A stretch of DNA of 64,000 nucleotides from Siphonodentalium dalli (GCA_032622095.1 CP136064.1:134113129-134177128), one strand, 5' to 3'; shown: positions 23,278 to 34,699, numbered from the stretch's first letter. Notes: generated from the letters alone by a model not told the origin. Translations and numbers: made by a program.

Positions 23278-24571
23278 ACCTCATATAATGATGAAACTAC
23301 CTCATATAGTTATGAAACGACCTCAAATAATGATGAAACGACCTCATATAATGATGACACGACCTCATACAATGATGACACGACCTCATATAATGATGAC
23401 ACGACCTCATATAATAATGAAACGACCTCATATAATAATGAAACGACCTCATATAATGATGAAACTACCTCATATAATTATGAAACGACCTCAAATAATG
23501 ATGAAACGACCTCATATAATGATGACACGACCTCATACAATGATGACACGACCTCATATAATGATGAAACAACCTCATATAATGATGATGATGAAACTAC
23601 CTCATACAATGATGAAACGACCTCATATAATGATGAAACGACTCATAATGATGAAACGACCTCATACAATGATGAAACGACCTCATATAATGGCGAAACG
23701 ACCGCATATAATGGCGAAACGACCACATATAACGGTGGCACGACCTCATATAATGGAGAAATCACTTGATATAAAGGTGAAACCACCTAATATAATGATG
23801 AAACGACCTCATATAATGATGAAACGACCGCATATAATGATGAAACGACCTCATATAGTGATGATGATGAAACTACCTCATCATCACTATAATGATGAAA
23901 CGACCTCATATAATGATGAAACGACCTCATATGAAACGACCTCATATAATAATGAAACGACCTCATATAATGATGAAACGGCCTCAAATAATGATGAAAC
24001 GGCCTCATGTAATGATGAAACGACCTCATATAATGATGAAACGACCTCATATAATGATGAAACGACCTCATATAATGGTGAAACGACCTCATATAATGAT
24101 GAAACGACTTCATACAATGATGAAACGACCTCATATAATGGCGAAACGACCGCATATAATGGCGAAACGACCGCATATAATGGCGAAACGACAGCATATA
24201 ACGGTGACACGACCTCATATAATGGGGAAACCACTTGATATAAAGGCGAAACCACCTAATATAATAATGAAACTACCTCATATAATGATGAAACGACCTC
24301 ATATAATGATGATGATGAAACGACCTCATATAATGATGAAACTACCTCATATAATGATGAAACACGACCACATATAATGATGAAACGACCACATATAACG
24401 GTGGCACGACCTCATATAATGGCGAAACCACTTCATATAATGGCGAAACCACTTCATATAATTACAAATACATTCCATGTCACTAACAGATCGTAAAGGC
24501 GAAACCACACATTTTCATAGCAACATGACCTCATATAATGACGAATACACTTCGTATAATGGAGACACGAC
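23278..24571 (+). repeat. 21-bp minisatellite (left part), higher-order structure
   Basis: About 60 copies of a 21-bp unit (ACCTCATATAATGATGAAACG and variants: tgacacg, ggcgaaacg, ataatgaaacg). Variants recur in the same order about 168 bp (8 units) and about 462 bp (22 units) apart, so blocks were duplicated. Because 21 is a multiple of three, long open frames occur on both strands (316 codons on +, 143 and 122 on -). They are repeat translations of seven residues, not proteins. The array degrades toward 24571 and resumes at 27455. Confidence 0.95.
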
Positions 24572-25884
24572 CCCGATACACATACCATCTGGCATACAAC
24601 CACTGACTATCACCAGAGACGGGGTCACCAAATTACTGAAGGATCTAAATCCATCCAAAGCAGCTGGCCCAGACGACATACCAAACCGAATACTTAAGGA
24701 GTGTGCAGAAGAACTTGGTCCAGGCCTGGCAAGCATATTCCAATACTCAATAGACACCGGGCAGCTACCAGATGACTGGAAGAAAGCAAACATCTCAAGC
24801 ATCTTCAAAAAAGGCGACAAACACACCGCAGGAAACTATCGGCCAGTCTCACTCACGTCTGTTGCTTGTAAGCTGCTGGAACATTGTATATGCAAACACA
24901 TGCTGAAACACCTCGAGAAGAACAATGTCCTCACAAAACTCAACCACGGCTTCAGATCAGGCTACTCGTGTGAATCGCAGCTTCTTACAACAATAGACGA
25001 CCTGACAAAATCATACAATAAGAAAAAACAAGTTGACATGATCATCCTAGACTTCTCCAAAGCATTCGACACGGTACCTCAGTAACCTCACAAGAAGCTC
25101 CTTTATAAACTACACCAGTATGGGATCCGTGGCCAACTCCACACATGGCTAGAGTGCGTCCTATCACAAAGGAAAATGAGAGTAGTACTGGAGGGACAGA
25201 CATCAGACGAAGTTGACGTGGACTCCGGTGTACCACAGGGAACAGTTCTGGGTCCTCTGTTATTCCTATGTCACATAAACGACCTACCAGATAGTGTCAA
25301 ATCTACAGTCAGACTTTTTGCCGATGACTGCCTACTCTACCGGCAGATAAACAACATCAATGACCAACATCAACTGCAACAAGATCTGCAGAGCCTTGAA
25401 GGATGGGCCAAACACTGGGGAATGTCCTTCAATGCAAAGAAGTGCTATGTGATGAGCATGCAAAAGAAACTTGACAAGATGTATATGCTAGATGGACAAA
25501 ACATAAAACAAGTGGCACACAACAGATACCTCGGACTAGAAATCTCAAACGACCTAAAATGGACAACACATATCAACAACATATCAAAGAAAGCAAATTC
25601 AACACTGGGCTTTCTACGCCGCAACCTGAAGTTCATGCCATGAAAACTCAAACAGATAGCATACTTATCCCTAGTCCGATCCATCATGGACTACGGCTCA
25701 ACCATCTGGGATCCATACCAACAAAAAGAAATTGATCTCCTAGAAAAAATACAGAGGAAAGCAGGGAGATTCATTAAAAATGACTATCGAAGCTACCACC
25801 CTGGATCAATGACGACCGTACTCAGTGAACTAAAGCTACCACCACTATACGAGAGGAGGAAAATACAGCGGCTGTCGTATTTTT
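24572..25884 (+). pseudogene. LINE reverse transcriptase, 5'-truncated, part 1
   Basis: Reverse transcriptase of a non-LTR retrotransposon of the Jockey/CR1 type, which copies its RNA at a nicked target. Visible in one frame are KAAGPDDIPNRILKE, the GNYRPVSLTSVACKLLE segment, the motif A region MIILDFSKAFDTV, motif B SGVPQGTVLGPLLFL, motif C LFADDCLL with the two catalytic aspartates, and motif E YLGLEISNDLKW. The endonuclease domain is absent, so the copy is 5'-truncated. Two in-frame stops break it: TAA at 25083-25085, in what looks like a 9-bp duplication (gtacctca/gtaacctca), and TGA at 25641-25643. At 25884 it is interrupted by a Mutator-like insertion and resumes at 27052. Satellite lies on both sides of the LINE. 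Confidence 0.9.
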
Positions 25885-27042
25885 GGGTACAGGACGTTTC
25901 GTACCATGGTCGTTTCGTACTTGGTCGTTTCGTACCATCTGGTCGTTTCGTACCATATTGTTTGGTCGTTTCGTACCGCATTCTTTGGTCGTTTCGTACC
26001 ATGTAAAAAATCAATTGGTCGTTTCGTACCGTGTGTTGGAAATGGGGAAAACACGGTATTTTATATATATATTTATATTATGTTTGTATAATTATTCATG
26101 TTTTGGAATGCGGCGAAAGATCTTAATAATAATGATTCTTATAAGATTTGCTTACATCGAATGTGAATAACAATCACGCTGACAATAGTATTCATCTGAT
26201 TGACTGCGGGAAAGATCTTATAAGATGTTTTTACAACAAGTGTTAATACTAATCACGCTGTATAAACAAGAGGTGAGCTCTTACTGATTACCACTAATTA
26301 CCACCTGGCTTCTTGATCACACCTTTTCGTGAGTTGTTTTTGTTGGAATCCTATAAGTAACATGAGATCCCCCATCATTTCATCATTCATCTCACAATCA
26401 TGTCTGACTTTCTCTCCGACGTTAATTGTATAGACTGTTCCAGAGAGGTTCGTCCGCGTCAACACGGTCTTCAATGTGAAGGTTATTATATCCTGGTTCC
26501 AATGCTCAAGAAGGAATCGGCAACGACAGACATGACAGTAAAGTTGGTTGGTGAAAAAAAGATGAAAAGGTACCAAAGACTCCAGTATCGGGAGAACCAG
26601 GCGCAACTATCTGCTTGTGGAGTAACTACGAAAACGGCGGCATCTCCACCAGTGGTCTGTTGAAGGCATGTTCAAAACTGTTTGCGCCAACAGTTGTTGT
26701 CATTGCTGTCGAGTCGGCTGATTGTTAATATCAAATATCATGTACGTCCCATATTGTTGTGTAAAATAATGTTGTTAATGTTAATATGTTATTGTTATTT
26801 TAAAATAAAGAATAAAGTATGAAATTAATACTGTTTTCCCCCCCATTCCCAACATGGTACAACACATGGTACGAAACGACCAATTGATTTTCTACATGGT
26901 ACGAAACTACCAATTGATTTTCTACATGGTACGAAACGACCAAACAATGCGGTACGAAACGACCAAAAAATATGGTACGAAACGACCAGATGGTACGAAA
27001 CGTCCAGGTACGAAACGACCATGGTACGAAACGTCTAGAAGC
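25885..27042 (+). mobile_element. Mutator-like (MULE) element with 9-bp target duplication
   Basis: A 1158-bp insertion splits the LINE reverse transcriptase. The 9-bp direct repeat cgtattttt lies at 25876-25884 and 27043-27051. Removing the insert plus one repeat restores the reading frame exactly. The ends consist of repeated GGTCGTTTCGTACC motifs: about seven on the left (25892-26035) and, inverted, about eight on the right (26855-27035). A 9-bp duplication fits the Mutator superfamily. The interior keeps one small ORF with a zinc-binding-like motif and no transposase, so this is an internally deleted derivative. Confidence 0.8.
26400..26663 (+). pseudogene. Truncated zinc-finger-like ORF of the MULE
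   Basis: An 87-codon ORF starts at ATG 26400 and contains CIDCSREVRPRQHGLQCEG (C-x2-C-x11-C as seen). From memory this resembles an N-terminal zinc-binding motif in MULE-type transposases of invertebrates. The expected partner cysteine and following histidine are lost after residue ~29, where the sequence changes character, so an internal deletion or frameshift is inferred. The ORF lies between the inverted repeats of the element, which supports a transposase origin. Confidence 0.5.
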
Positions 27043-27452
27043 CGTATTTTTACAAGGTGGTAATGAACCTGGTACCAGCTATGCCATCCGACAATTTCCT
27101 CACCAAAAAGAGAGAGACCAGAAAAATTACATAAAAAACATTCAGTGACCATCAAGTAACAAACCTGGTCAAGAAGTACGAAACGAAAAACAACAAGTGC
27201 TTCCAAGTGCCACGATCATACTGTGCACAATACGAGAACTCCTTCTTTGTTCGCACCACAATCGACTGGAACCACCTGAATGATTATATTGTGTCGTCGG
27301 AATCACCAGAGACCTTCCTTGCTGCTTTAGTTACCAGCAAAAGAGGAAAAGACACAAAAACCGCGCAACTAACATCTTCCCAGTCACCGTCCAACATTAC
27401 CACTATTGGGATCTTGGACGTAACAATACAGATACAGATACATATAATATAA
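27043..27452 (+). pseudogene. LINE reverse transcriptase part 2 and 3' end
   Basis: This continues the frame of the 24572-25884 fragment after the MULE. A stop (TAA 27132-27134) breaks it. The C-terminal region then reads SYCAQYENSFFVRTTIDWNH, the conserved tail after the RT domain in CR1-like elements. The sequence ends in a short ACAGAT-type repeat tail (acaatacagatacagataca) near 27425-27445, a common form of 3' end in CR1/L2 LINEs. Minisatellite resumes directly after it. Confidence 0.85.
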
Positions 27453-27454
27453 TT

Positions 27455-27545
27455 TCGGCTAGTAACTATTCCACCTCGTATAATTGCGAAACCACTCCAT
27501 ATAATCACAATACGACTCAATATAAAGGCGGAACCACCTCATATA
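27455..27545 (+). repeat. 21-bp minisatellite (right part)
   Basis: Degenerate units 'cacctcgtataattgcgaaac', 'cactccatataatcacaatac', 'gactcaatataaaggcggaac' continue the array interrupted by the LINE. Confidence 0.8.
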
Positions 27546-27899
27546 TCAGGAGTGGGGTGTATCTTTGTATGACCCAAATATGTGAGTAATGACAGTTGAG
27601 TCCACGACAGGAGGATCAACCATGTCTTGCACACCGGAAGCCGAAATAAGCTAATGGCGTAGGCAGTGCACCCTGCTGAAAAGGCAGTTTCAGAATCAGA
27701 CAGAAAGTTGACTCATTAAAATAAGAAATAAAGCCCCACGTCCTTCAGTATATAGGGTACTGAGATTACCATATACATATCTTACCTGAGGTAAGAATGC
27801 AATAATTCAAAAAATTTCAAGTAACGAAAGATGAAAAACTAAGCATTTTGACCCATTCTTCTATGGCAAGCCGTTTTCACATTTTCGATTGATTTTAAC
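27546..27899. other. No feature recognised
   Basis: No supported gene or repeat pair. Confidence 0.5.
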
Positions 27900-27903
27900 T
27901 TAA

Positions 27904-28496
27904 AGGGGTACTGTACGCCATTTTCAATAAATTCCCGGTGATAACAACGATCTATTATCGATACTATATAGAAATATAAGTAATTTGAGTCGAAGATGTA
28001 TTCTGTAAACGCTCAGGTTAATAGGCTATCTTAAAATTTAATAATTTAAAAGTTAATAATTTAATATAAATTGATTTTATGGCTCCAGCCATAAAATGGC
28101 GTCTCTTAAAATTGGAATTTCCGTGTACAAAACGTAATCAAATTATAATTGAGGGATACTGGATTAATAAAACAATTGCACACACGATCGTTTGAAACAT
28201 TATGCTTATACGGGGAGAAAACCCAAGCCACTCATTGACTAGTGACCATACACTAACTTAAATGAGTATATGGGACTGCTAAGCATATAATATAATGTTT
28301 ATTTGATTCATTTGGTTGAAAACTGTACAAAAATTACTCGACAACGACAATTTGTATTTTTGCATTCCGGTAAATTTGCCATCCGTAACAATACTTCGTA
28401 CTCAACAGACTTTCAAAAAATGGAAAAGTTGTTACCTTATTCTCCGACTCGGGGATTATAGAAACCAACAACAACATCTTGGGTACAGTACCCCCT
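27904..28496. mobile_element. TTAA MITE family C
   Basis: Left end AGGGGTACTGTACGCC, right end GGGTACAGTACCCCCT, with TTAA outside both (27900-27903, 28497-28500). It is 593 bp and non-coding. The termini again begin AGG and end CCT. A related right end (GGGGGTACTGTAC, inverted) appears just inside the 38.1-38.75 kb element. Confidence 0.75.
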
Positions 28497-28795
28497 TTAA
28501 GTCCAATTATTTGGACTTATATAAGTCCAAATAATTGGACTTAAGTCCAAATAATTGGACTTAAGTCCAAATAGCGAATTGGACTTAAGTCCAAATACCA
28601 CATAATTGTGAATTCGGCGAGGAATTGTACTTAAGTCCAAATGAATTACACTTAAGTCCAAATACCGATATTTTCATCTATTTGGACTTAAGTCCAATTC
28701 CTCGCCGAATTAACAATTATGTGGTATTTGGACTTAAGTACAATTCATTTGGACTTAAGTACAATTCATTTGGACTTAAGTCCAATTCATTTGTA
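28497..28795. repeat. Cluster of TTGGACTTAAGTCCAA palindromes
   Basis: The 16-bp perfect palindrome TTGGACTTAAGTCCAA or single-base variants occurs about nine times in 300 bp. Spacers are 'at', 'aat', or longer ones such as 'taccacataattgtgaatt'. The larger block 'accacataattgt..aattcggcgagga' (about 28597-28623) is mirrored at about 28700-28721, so the whole cluster is also an inverted repeat centred near 28660. It starts immediately at the right TTAA of the family C MITE. Confidence 0.9.
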
Positions 28796-28800
28796 TAAGA

Positions 28801-29811
28801 AACACCCCCATCAGATATTAAGCAGGTCTGGTTTTGCTCATAGGGCGGAGTTGTGGGAAAATGGCCATAATTGTCACAACATTGTTTCAACTGCGTTGAT
28901 TTCCCAAACTATCGTCAAAGCACTCTTTCATGTTTGTCAAAACTCGCTTTCGTGTCTGTCAAAACATTACATCGACTGAGTTGACATCGCTTGAGGTGGC
29001 CTCACTGACCATGCTTCACTGATCAGTCAAAGCATTCTTTGATGTCTGCATTTTATTAGTATGGTGGGTAAATGTCCGGTGGGTAATTGTCCGGGTGGGG
29101 AAATGTCCGTATACCGATAATAATGTTACCAGAGTCCGACCAGGTAGATAAAATACCACCCCTTGCTCTTTATAAATTTAACCTGATAAAAAAGTTACAA
29201 CTTATGTACAGGGTCCACACTCGATCGAGGCTGCATGCACTAATGGAATTATGGCTGCTAATTTGTTTATATATAAAGCGTATGTTAAAGGGATAGTACT
29301 CAGATGACCGGGGGTACGTCGATCGCAAGTTGCAAAACAGAGTTCAGTCCCCTCGCCACGCGATGTCCTCCGACTGCGTGACTTTAAGCACTGTCTGATT
29401 TGTTTACCTCCGGGTTGGGAAAACCCAAAAATTGTAACTTCCGCATTGTTACTTCGCAAGTTAACGACGTTTGTTGTGAGAAATTCGCACCACAAAGACA
29501 ATATATATTGCAGAAATTATACTCGCAACGCTTATGTGATATGGAAATGCGACATTCCACGGTCAGTGTCCGTTTAATCGTACCGGTACTCAAGTAATCC
29601 TAGACAGTTGACAGCAGCCAGCAGGTTGAATTTGGAATGATCTGGAATGGAAGACGAGTCACAAACTAGTTTCCATTATTGGCATGAACTGATCGATGAA
29701 TACGTTGCAGTATATCGGCTGATGTCAACCCCATGCAGACTTGGAAGGTTGCGTAAGTTTGTGTCTTACTAAATTGTATGGGAAAGGGAGCCCAAATTCA
29801 CATTTAAATAT
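28801..29811. other. No supported feature
   Basis: Only small direct repeats ('gtcaaa(g/a)ca' blocks at 28913-29040; 'ggtgggtaa(a/t)tgtccg' at 29062-29110). No protein domain is recognised in the short open frames. Confidence 0.5.
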
Positions 29812-30144
29812 CAGGTCTGGGTGAACACCAATTGATCGAAATCCAATAAAACATGGCTGACACTGACATGCCGAGTCAGTACTGTCAGTAGCCGAGAGGT
29901 GCTCACTCCAATTCTTGAATATTTAAATGGTGTTTGTTTGAAGATTTTTAAACGTTTATTTATATTCTCATTCTCTCAAAAGAAATCCAAATGTTTTTAA
30001 GTAGTTACCAAGTTGAACGATATCATGCCTGGGAACAGTTTAGTGTGACTCCCCTTATCTCAGATGCATCTAGGTGGTGTAAGACCAGTCTATATTAGAT
30101 CGATTAGTCTAAATAAAGATCTATTGGTGGTTCACCCAGACCTG
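29812..30144. mobile_element. MITE with CAGGTCTGGGTGAAC ends, copy 1
   Basis: Terminal inverted repeats: CAGGTCTGGGTGAACACCA..TTGATC at the left, and GATCTATTGGTGGTTCACCC..AGACCTG at the right. It is non-coding. A related copy follows 50 bp downstream in the same orientation. Confidence 0.7.
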
Positions 30145-30194
30145 CATGTTTATTAATAATCGCATTGAATGTACCGAAGCTCAACAATCATCTG

Positions 30195-30461
30195 CAGGTC
30201 TCGGTGAACCACTGGTTGATCTGTATAAAACTGATCAGTCTATCTTTATATTGAATATATTCAGTAAATAATTATTCCGTGTCTTTCAACAGAAATTATA
30301 ATTATCTCTTTTTAAGTATTGGATGTAATATAATTACCACTATAGAACAGTTCAGAGTGACTCGACTTATCCCCAATGCCTGCATATGATGAATGACCAA
30401 TCGGTCTATTCTATAGCGATTAGTCTAATAAAGGTCGATCGTTGGTTCACCATATGACCTG
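30195..30461. mobile_element. MITE with CAGGTCTCGGTGAACC ends, copy 2
   Basis: Same terminal repeats as copy 1 (CAGGTCTCGGTGAACCAC..GTTGATC / GATCGTTGGTTCACCAT..GACCTG) and a similar interior ('gaacagtt(c/t)ag(a/t)gtgact', 'ttttaagta'), but shorter and diverged. Confidence 0.65.
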
Positions 30462-30465
30462 TTCA

Positions 30466-30524
30466 TTTGCACTTAAGTGCAAATTATTTAAACAGCGTAA
30501 ATCATTTGCACATTTAAAGTGCTA
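30466..30524. repeat. GCAC-TTAA-GTGC palindromes
   Basis: TTTGCACTTAAGTGCAAA at 30466-30483 is a perfect palindrome, followed by 'atcatttgcacatttaaagtgc'. This is another spelling of the inverted half-site around TTAA, directly beside family B copy 2. Confidence 0.75.
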
Positions 30525-30528
30525 TTAA

Positions 30529-31038
30529 AGGCATGTGAGGCCTTAGTTGTCGAAAATATTGATATTTGTTCTAATCACCGTAAACAGAAAAACATTAAAA
30601 CGCATACAGTTTCGTTCATATATACCATGACCATCACGTAAACAGCATGTTATCATAAAGACCTACAATATTTTACCTAAGCAAGAGCCTGATTGTGTTA
30701 CAGAAGACAGCACAATATTAATGCAACTCTTGAACTGGCTAATCTCACACACAAATGGCATAAACGCTCTTTATTAGTTCCATATCAGGAATTCACCAAC
30801 AAAGAACGCTCTTTATGTTTACCATCATAATATAAACAAACACCAGAAAAGTTACTTTTTATGCTTTTGTTTACATAACAATGGTCAAACATTTGACAAT
30901 AACATACTGTTTATGCGATATTTCTTATTTTTATATGGACAAAGTCTGTCTACATTTTGATGTTCTTTATTTTTGTGGCGGTTTTCGAAGGGTGGAAATA
31001 TTTTCACAGGATACCCACCGCCAAGGCCAACCGTACCT
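30529..31038 (+). mobile_element. TTAA MITE family B, copy 2
   Basis: It runs from AGGCATGTGAGGCC to GGCCAACCGTACCT, flanked by TTAA at 30525-30528 and 31039-31042. It is closely similar to copy 1. Its right end is the outermost visible part of the left arm of the giant inverted duplication; the mirror begins at 63973. Confidence 0.85.
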
Positions 31039-31129
31039 TTAAATTATCTGTATCTGGAATATGTACCATACATGAAAGGTGTTCATAGACCCAATCATTT
31101 AATTATGCTCTATGTAAAAAAAACATTTA

Positions 31130-31170
31130 TTTGAGCTCAATTAAGCGCACATCATTTGCGCTTAAGTGTA
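31130..31170. repeat. TTAA-centred palindromes
   Basis: 'gagctcaattaagcgcacatcatttgcgcttaagtgtaaat' holds half-sites gcgc-ttaa-g(t/c)g. It is mirrored at about 63840-63880. Confidence 0.6.
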
Positions 31171-31379
31171 AATAAGACATGAGACTATCATACATGTATT
31201 TAATAATATATACTAGTCCACCTATTTGTAATTCCTTTCTCAGAGTCTAATTCACTCTTTTTTTATTTCTAGACAATCTGATTTATGCTCAAGCTCAAAT
31301 AGATGAATTTTACTTTTAAAAGAGCAAATAAATTAATTCCGCTTTATAAGGCACTTTAAGAGCAAATCAAATCTGTCAG

Positions 31380-32540
31380 ATTATCACTTGGCCTTACATA
31401 TGGGTGTCTTTTGTTTTGTTATATCTCCTCCCAAAATATGCATTACCCCAACCAATATCATAAGAACTGCTGAACATATGCAGTTAACAGGGATGGGTAT
31501 ATATCCTGTGTACCTGTTAGGAAATTGTGGACTACAAGTGGAACAATTTTCCTCTACCAACATTGGTATCTCCCACCCACATAATATTTTTCCACTTATT
31601 TTACCCTCACAATCACATATTTTGCTTTATATAGTGATGATATGGCAAGAAATTAACTATATCTGAGAAAAATTTGGTTGAGTCTGGGTTTGTGAGGGGG
31701 TGGACTCGGGGGAGATACCCAGGACTGAGAATCTTCTCCGCCGCCCATCTAGTAGCTGCATATGATCAAAACATCATCTATCTCTTATTTTGCTTTATAT
31801 ACCATACTTCATCCGAGAAAAAGTTTATTAAGTTGGGGGAGATACCAAGTCCTGATTATCACTTATTTTGCTTTATATAGTCCAAACATTCTCATATGTA
31901 GCTCAGGGAAGAATCCAGAGATAATTTGGGGACACCTGTTTCCAGCAGAGGATATGTACCGGTATCCCAATATAACTTTAAAATACGGCTTCTACACCGA
32001 ACCAACACAGATACAGACGCATATATTATAAATAGGACATAATATTTCTGATTTAAAAATTCAACATGCAAATGAAGGCCGTATTGCAACTGCAGATTTT
32101 TTAATACAGCGCTTATTGTTGAATTGCCTTGAAAATTCAGGTTGATTCAATACTGTCCACTGGGAATTTGGGGTCATTTGGGCTTCTCAAGTTTGGGCAC
32201 CCATACCTGTAACAGCTATCAAAACAGCCCTGGAAATTTCCCTGATGTAGCTTCTGCATGAGTGGGGGGGGGGGGATTATAATCAGCCTGATCATACTTG
32301 GGTAGCACCCATCCATCCAAACACCAACACAATCAACTCAATAAAGTTAATTTCTCACCATTTCATGACTATATAAAGCAATAATAAGCAATAAAATCAT
32401 AAGTTTATTTTTTCTCATATGTAGCTACTAGGTGGTAATTGGATACTCAGGTCCTTTTATCTCCCCCCCCCCCCCCCCCCCAATACCTGTTCAGTGACCT
32501 GTTAGGAAATTATCGAGTACCGGTATATGAGACATAGGTT
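31380..32540. repeat. Degenerate repeats with poly-G/C tracts in left arm
   Basis: 'cttattttgctttatata' recurs with 'gggggagatacc' (about 31705-31880). A block at about 32090-32240 ('gaatttggggtcatttgggc', 'tttgggcacccatacctgt') is a reverse-oriented relative of 51000-51120. A 19-base C run sits at 32463-32481. The open frames here contain no recognised domain. Confidence 0.5.
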
Positions 32541-32622
32541 TGTCATGATATTTTAAGTTTAATATCTTTGTAGAAGTAAGATGTCCAAAACTTCAACTAT
32601 CAAGGTGAATTTCTTCGGGTTA

Positions 32623-32858
32623 ACCCTTTCATGACTGCATCTTGAAATTTTGTGAAAACCCTGTTCCAATGCATTCTCTTATATTTAAGAGAATTAATGC
32701 ATTCTCTTATATTTAAGAGAATTCATTGGCTTAACAATATTTACCTTGACCTTATAAGCCAGTGCATTCTCTTATATATTCGAGGCTCCATATATAATAG
32801 AATGCACTGGCACAGGATCATTAATGCTGAACCAGCATGGCTCCAGTCATAAAAGGGT
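32623..32858. mobile_element. TA-flanked MITE with AACCCTTTCATGACTG ends, copy 1
   Basis: Ends AACCCTTTCATGACTG and CAGTCATAAAAGGGTT with TA outside both (32621-32622, 32859-32860). The interior has repeated 'tgcattctcttatat' inverted motifs. The mirror is at 62153-62388. A diverged third copy lies at 50156-50429. Confidence 0.8.
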
Positions 32859-34010
32859 TACGACCTGTAGCCCGTGCCAAAGGATTTAGTCATGCAAAGA
32901 GTAAAATCCAAGATGGCTGCTGGTGGCCATGTTTTTTGCCGAATGACCCCAAAATGACTCTACATGTCAATGCCAACAGCTATGACAAATTTTATAATGA
33001 TCCAATTTTATAATGACCAAAGGTACGACCTGTAGCCCGTGCTAGAGGAAATTGTTGACGAGTCACACACAAACACACACACACAGACGACGATACCAAG
33101 CCATGGCAATAGCTAAAACTTTACAAAGTAAAGTTGAGCTAAAAATGAAAACACCACCTTCCCACCTGGGCCACCCATATTTTTCAATGACCGTTTATTA
33201 CCAGAAATACAGGTATAGTTTTCGCCCTGAAGAATAAATGTGAAATGGGCCTCTCTGGCTCACATATATGTTAGTTAAGACTAACCCAACCATTTGTTTT
33301 ATTAGCTGAACTTTACTTTGTAAAGTTTGAGCTATTGCCATGGCTTTGTCGTCTGTGTGTGCGTATGTGTGTGTGTGATTCGTCAACAATACAGGCTACA
33401 GGTGCTACTTGTGGTCGGATCATTATGAAATTTGACATAGCTGTTGATATCAACATTTAGACCAGAACCGTTCATTTTGGGGTCATTCTGAAGAAAAAAA
33501 ACATGGCCGCCAGCGACCATCTTGGATTTCAATATTCAATCCATTAGCACGGGCTACAGGTCGTACTGTTCTTCTAATTATCATGAAATTTGTCACGGAT
33601 GTTAACAATGACATGTAGATGCGAACGAGTAACTTTGGGGTCATTCGGCCAAAAAAATGGCTACTGGCAGCCATCTTAGATTTTACTGTTTGCATGACTA
33701 AATTCTCTGGCACAGCCTACAGGTTGTACCTTTGGTTGGATCATCATGAAATTTGTCACGGATGTTAATATTGACATTGAGATGGGGAATGAGTAATTTT
33801 GGGGTCATTCGGCTACATTAGTGGGGTCGTTAGGCCAAAAATCATGGCCGCTGGCAGCCATCTTGGATTTTACTCTTTGCATGACTAAATCCTTTGGCCA
33901 GGGTTACAGGTCGCATCTTTTGTCAGATCATTGTGAAATTTGTCATGGATGAGATAGAGTCATTTTTTGGTTATTCGGCCAAAATCATGGCTGATGGTCA
34001 AAAACTCAAA
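32859..34010. repeat. Tandem ~170-bp units around 'GGTCATTCGGCC' with an inner hairpin
   Basis: About five degenerate units carry 'cgacctgtagcccgtgc', 'atgaaatttgtcacggatgt', 'ggggtcattcggcc', 'gccatcttggatttta'. Units flip orientation around an inverted repeat, 'gccatggcaatagct..ctttacaaagtaaagtt' at about 33099-33136 and mirrored at 33304-33344, with CA runs outside it. One similar unit lies within the 22570-23131 MITE. Confidence 0.7.
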
Positions 34011-34545
34011 ATGGAAAAAATGAATTTTTATTCCAAACCAATTGCAGCACATCTCACACCATATCATATGTCATCTTATATGATGCACATTCTTTATTCA
34101 ATATTCCAATGATGTTATAGATATTCTTTTCTGACAGAAAAGTATTTAAAAATGTATGCCGTTTCATGTTAAACCAAAAATTAAATCAACTTTTCTTATA
34201 TTTCAGATCAGTTGTTCATGCACTTGTAGCCCAGTCCAAGCACAGAATATGAATAGAAGGAATGAAAGAATGATTGAGACCGATGGGTGTCAGCATGGTT
34301 TGAGGATTGCACCACTAGAATATTGACAGGTACATACATGTACATTAGAATTCTGAGAGCGGACATTTGAAACATTTTTTTGTTATAACTGATGTAGTTT
34401 ATATCTACAGCTTAGCTTGTCAAAGGTTCTTTACTAAATACTAAGTGACAAGTAGTTCCCTTAGGATATTTTCTATCTGTTGGTGTATCCTGAATTCCCT
34501 CCAAATGAATAATAGACATACAGTAATGCCCTCAGTAATCGACCT

Positions 34546-34685
34546 CTTAACCAAAGCAGAATTATGGGTAACTTTTCAGGATTTAGTCGGAAATATGGCT
34601 CTCGGGAGAGCTTTCCGATGAATGGCAACAAGCCATATTTCCGACTAAATCCTGAAAAGTTACCCATAATTCTGCTTTGGTTAAG
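34546..34685. repeat. Perfect 55-bp-arm palindrome with 30-bp loop
   Basis: The arms 34546-34600 and 34631-34685 are reverse complements ('cttaaccaaagcagaattat' to 'gtcggaaatatggct'). The loop is 'ctcgggagagctttccgatg' plus 10 bases. A half copy (loop plus one arm) is at 36599-36690. The mirror in the right arm is about 60326-60467. Confidence 0.9.
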
Positions 34686-34699
34686 AAGTTAAAAGGCAC

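Noticed and set aside
23288-24238. 316-codon open frame on + and long antisense frames
   Set aside because: Translation of a 21-bp tandem repeat; open because the unit is a multiple of three. No domain and no start context.
23278-24571. CRISPR-like array
   Set aside because: Units are contiguous with no unique spacers, and the genome is eukaryotic.
25686-26006. ORF crossing from the LINE into the MULE end as a fusion gene
   Set aside because: It is the LINE frame reading into the GGTCGTTTCGTACC repeats after the insertion; not a functional fusion.
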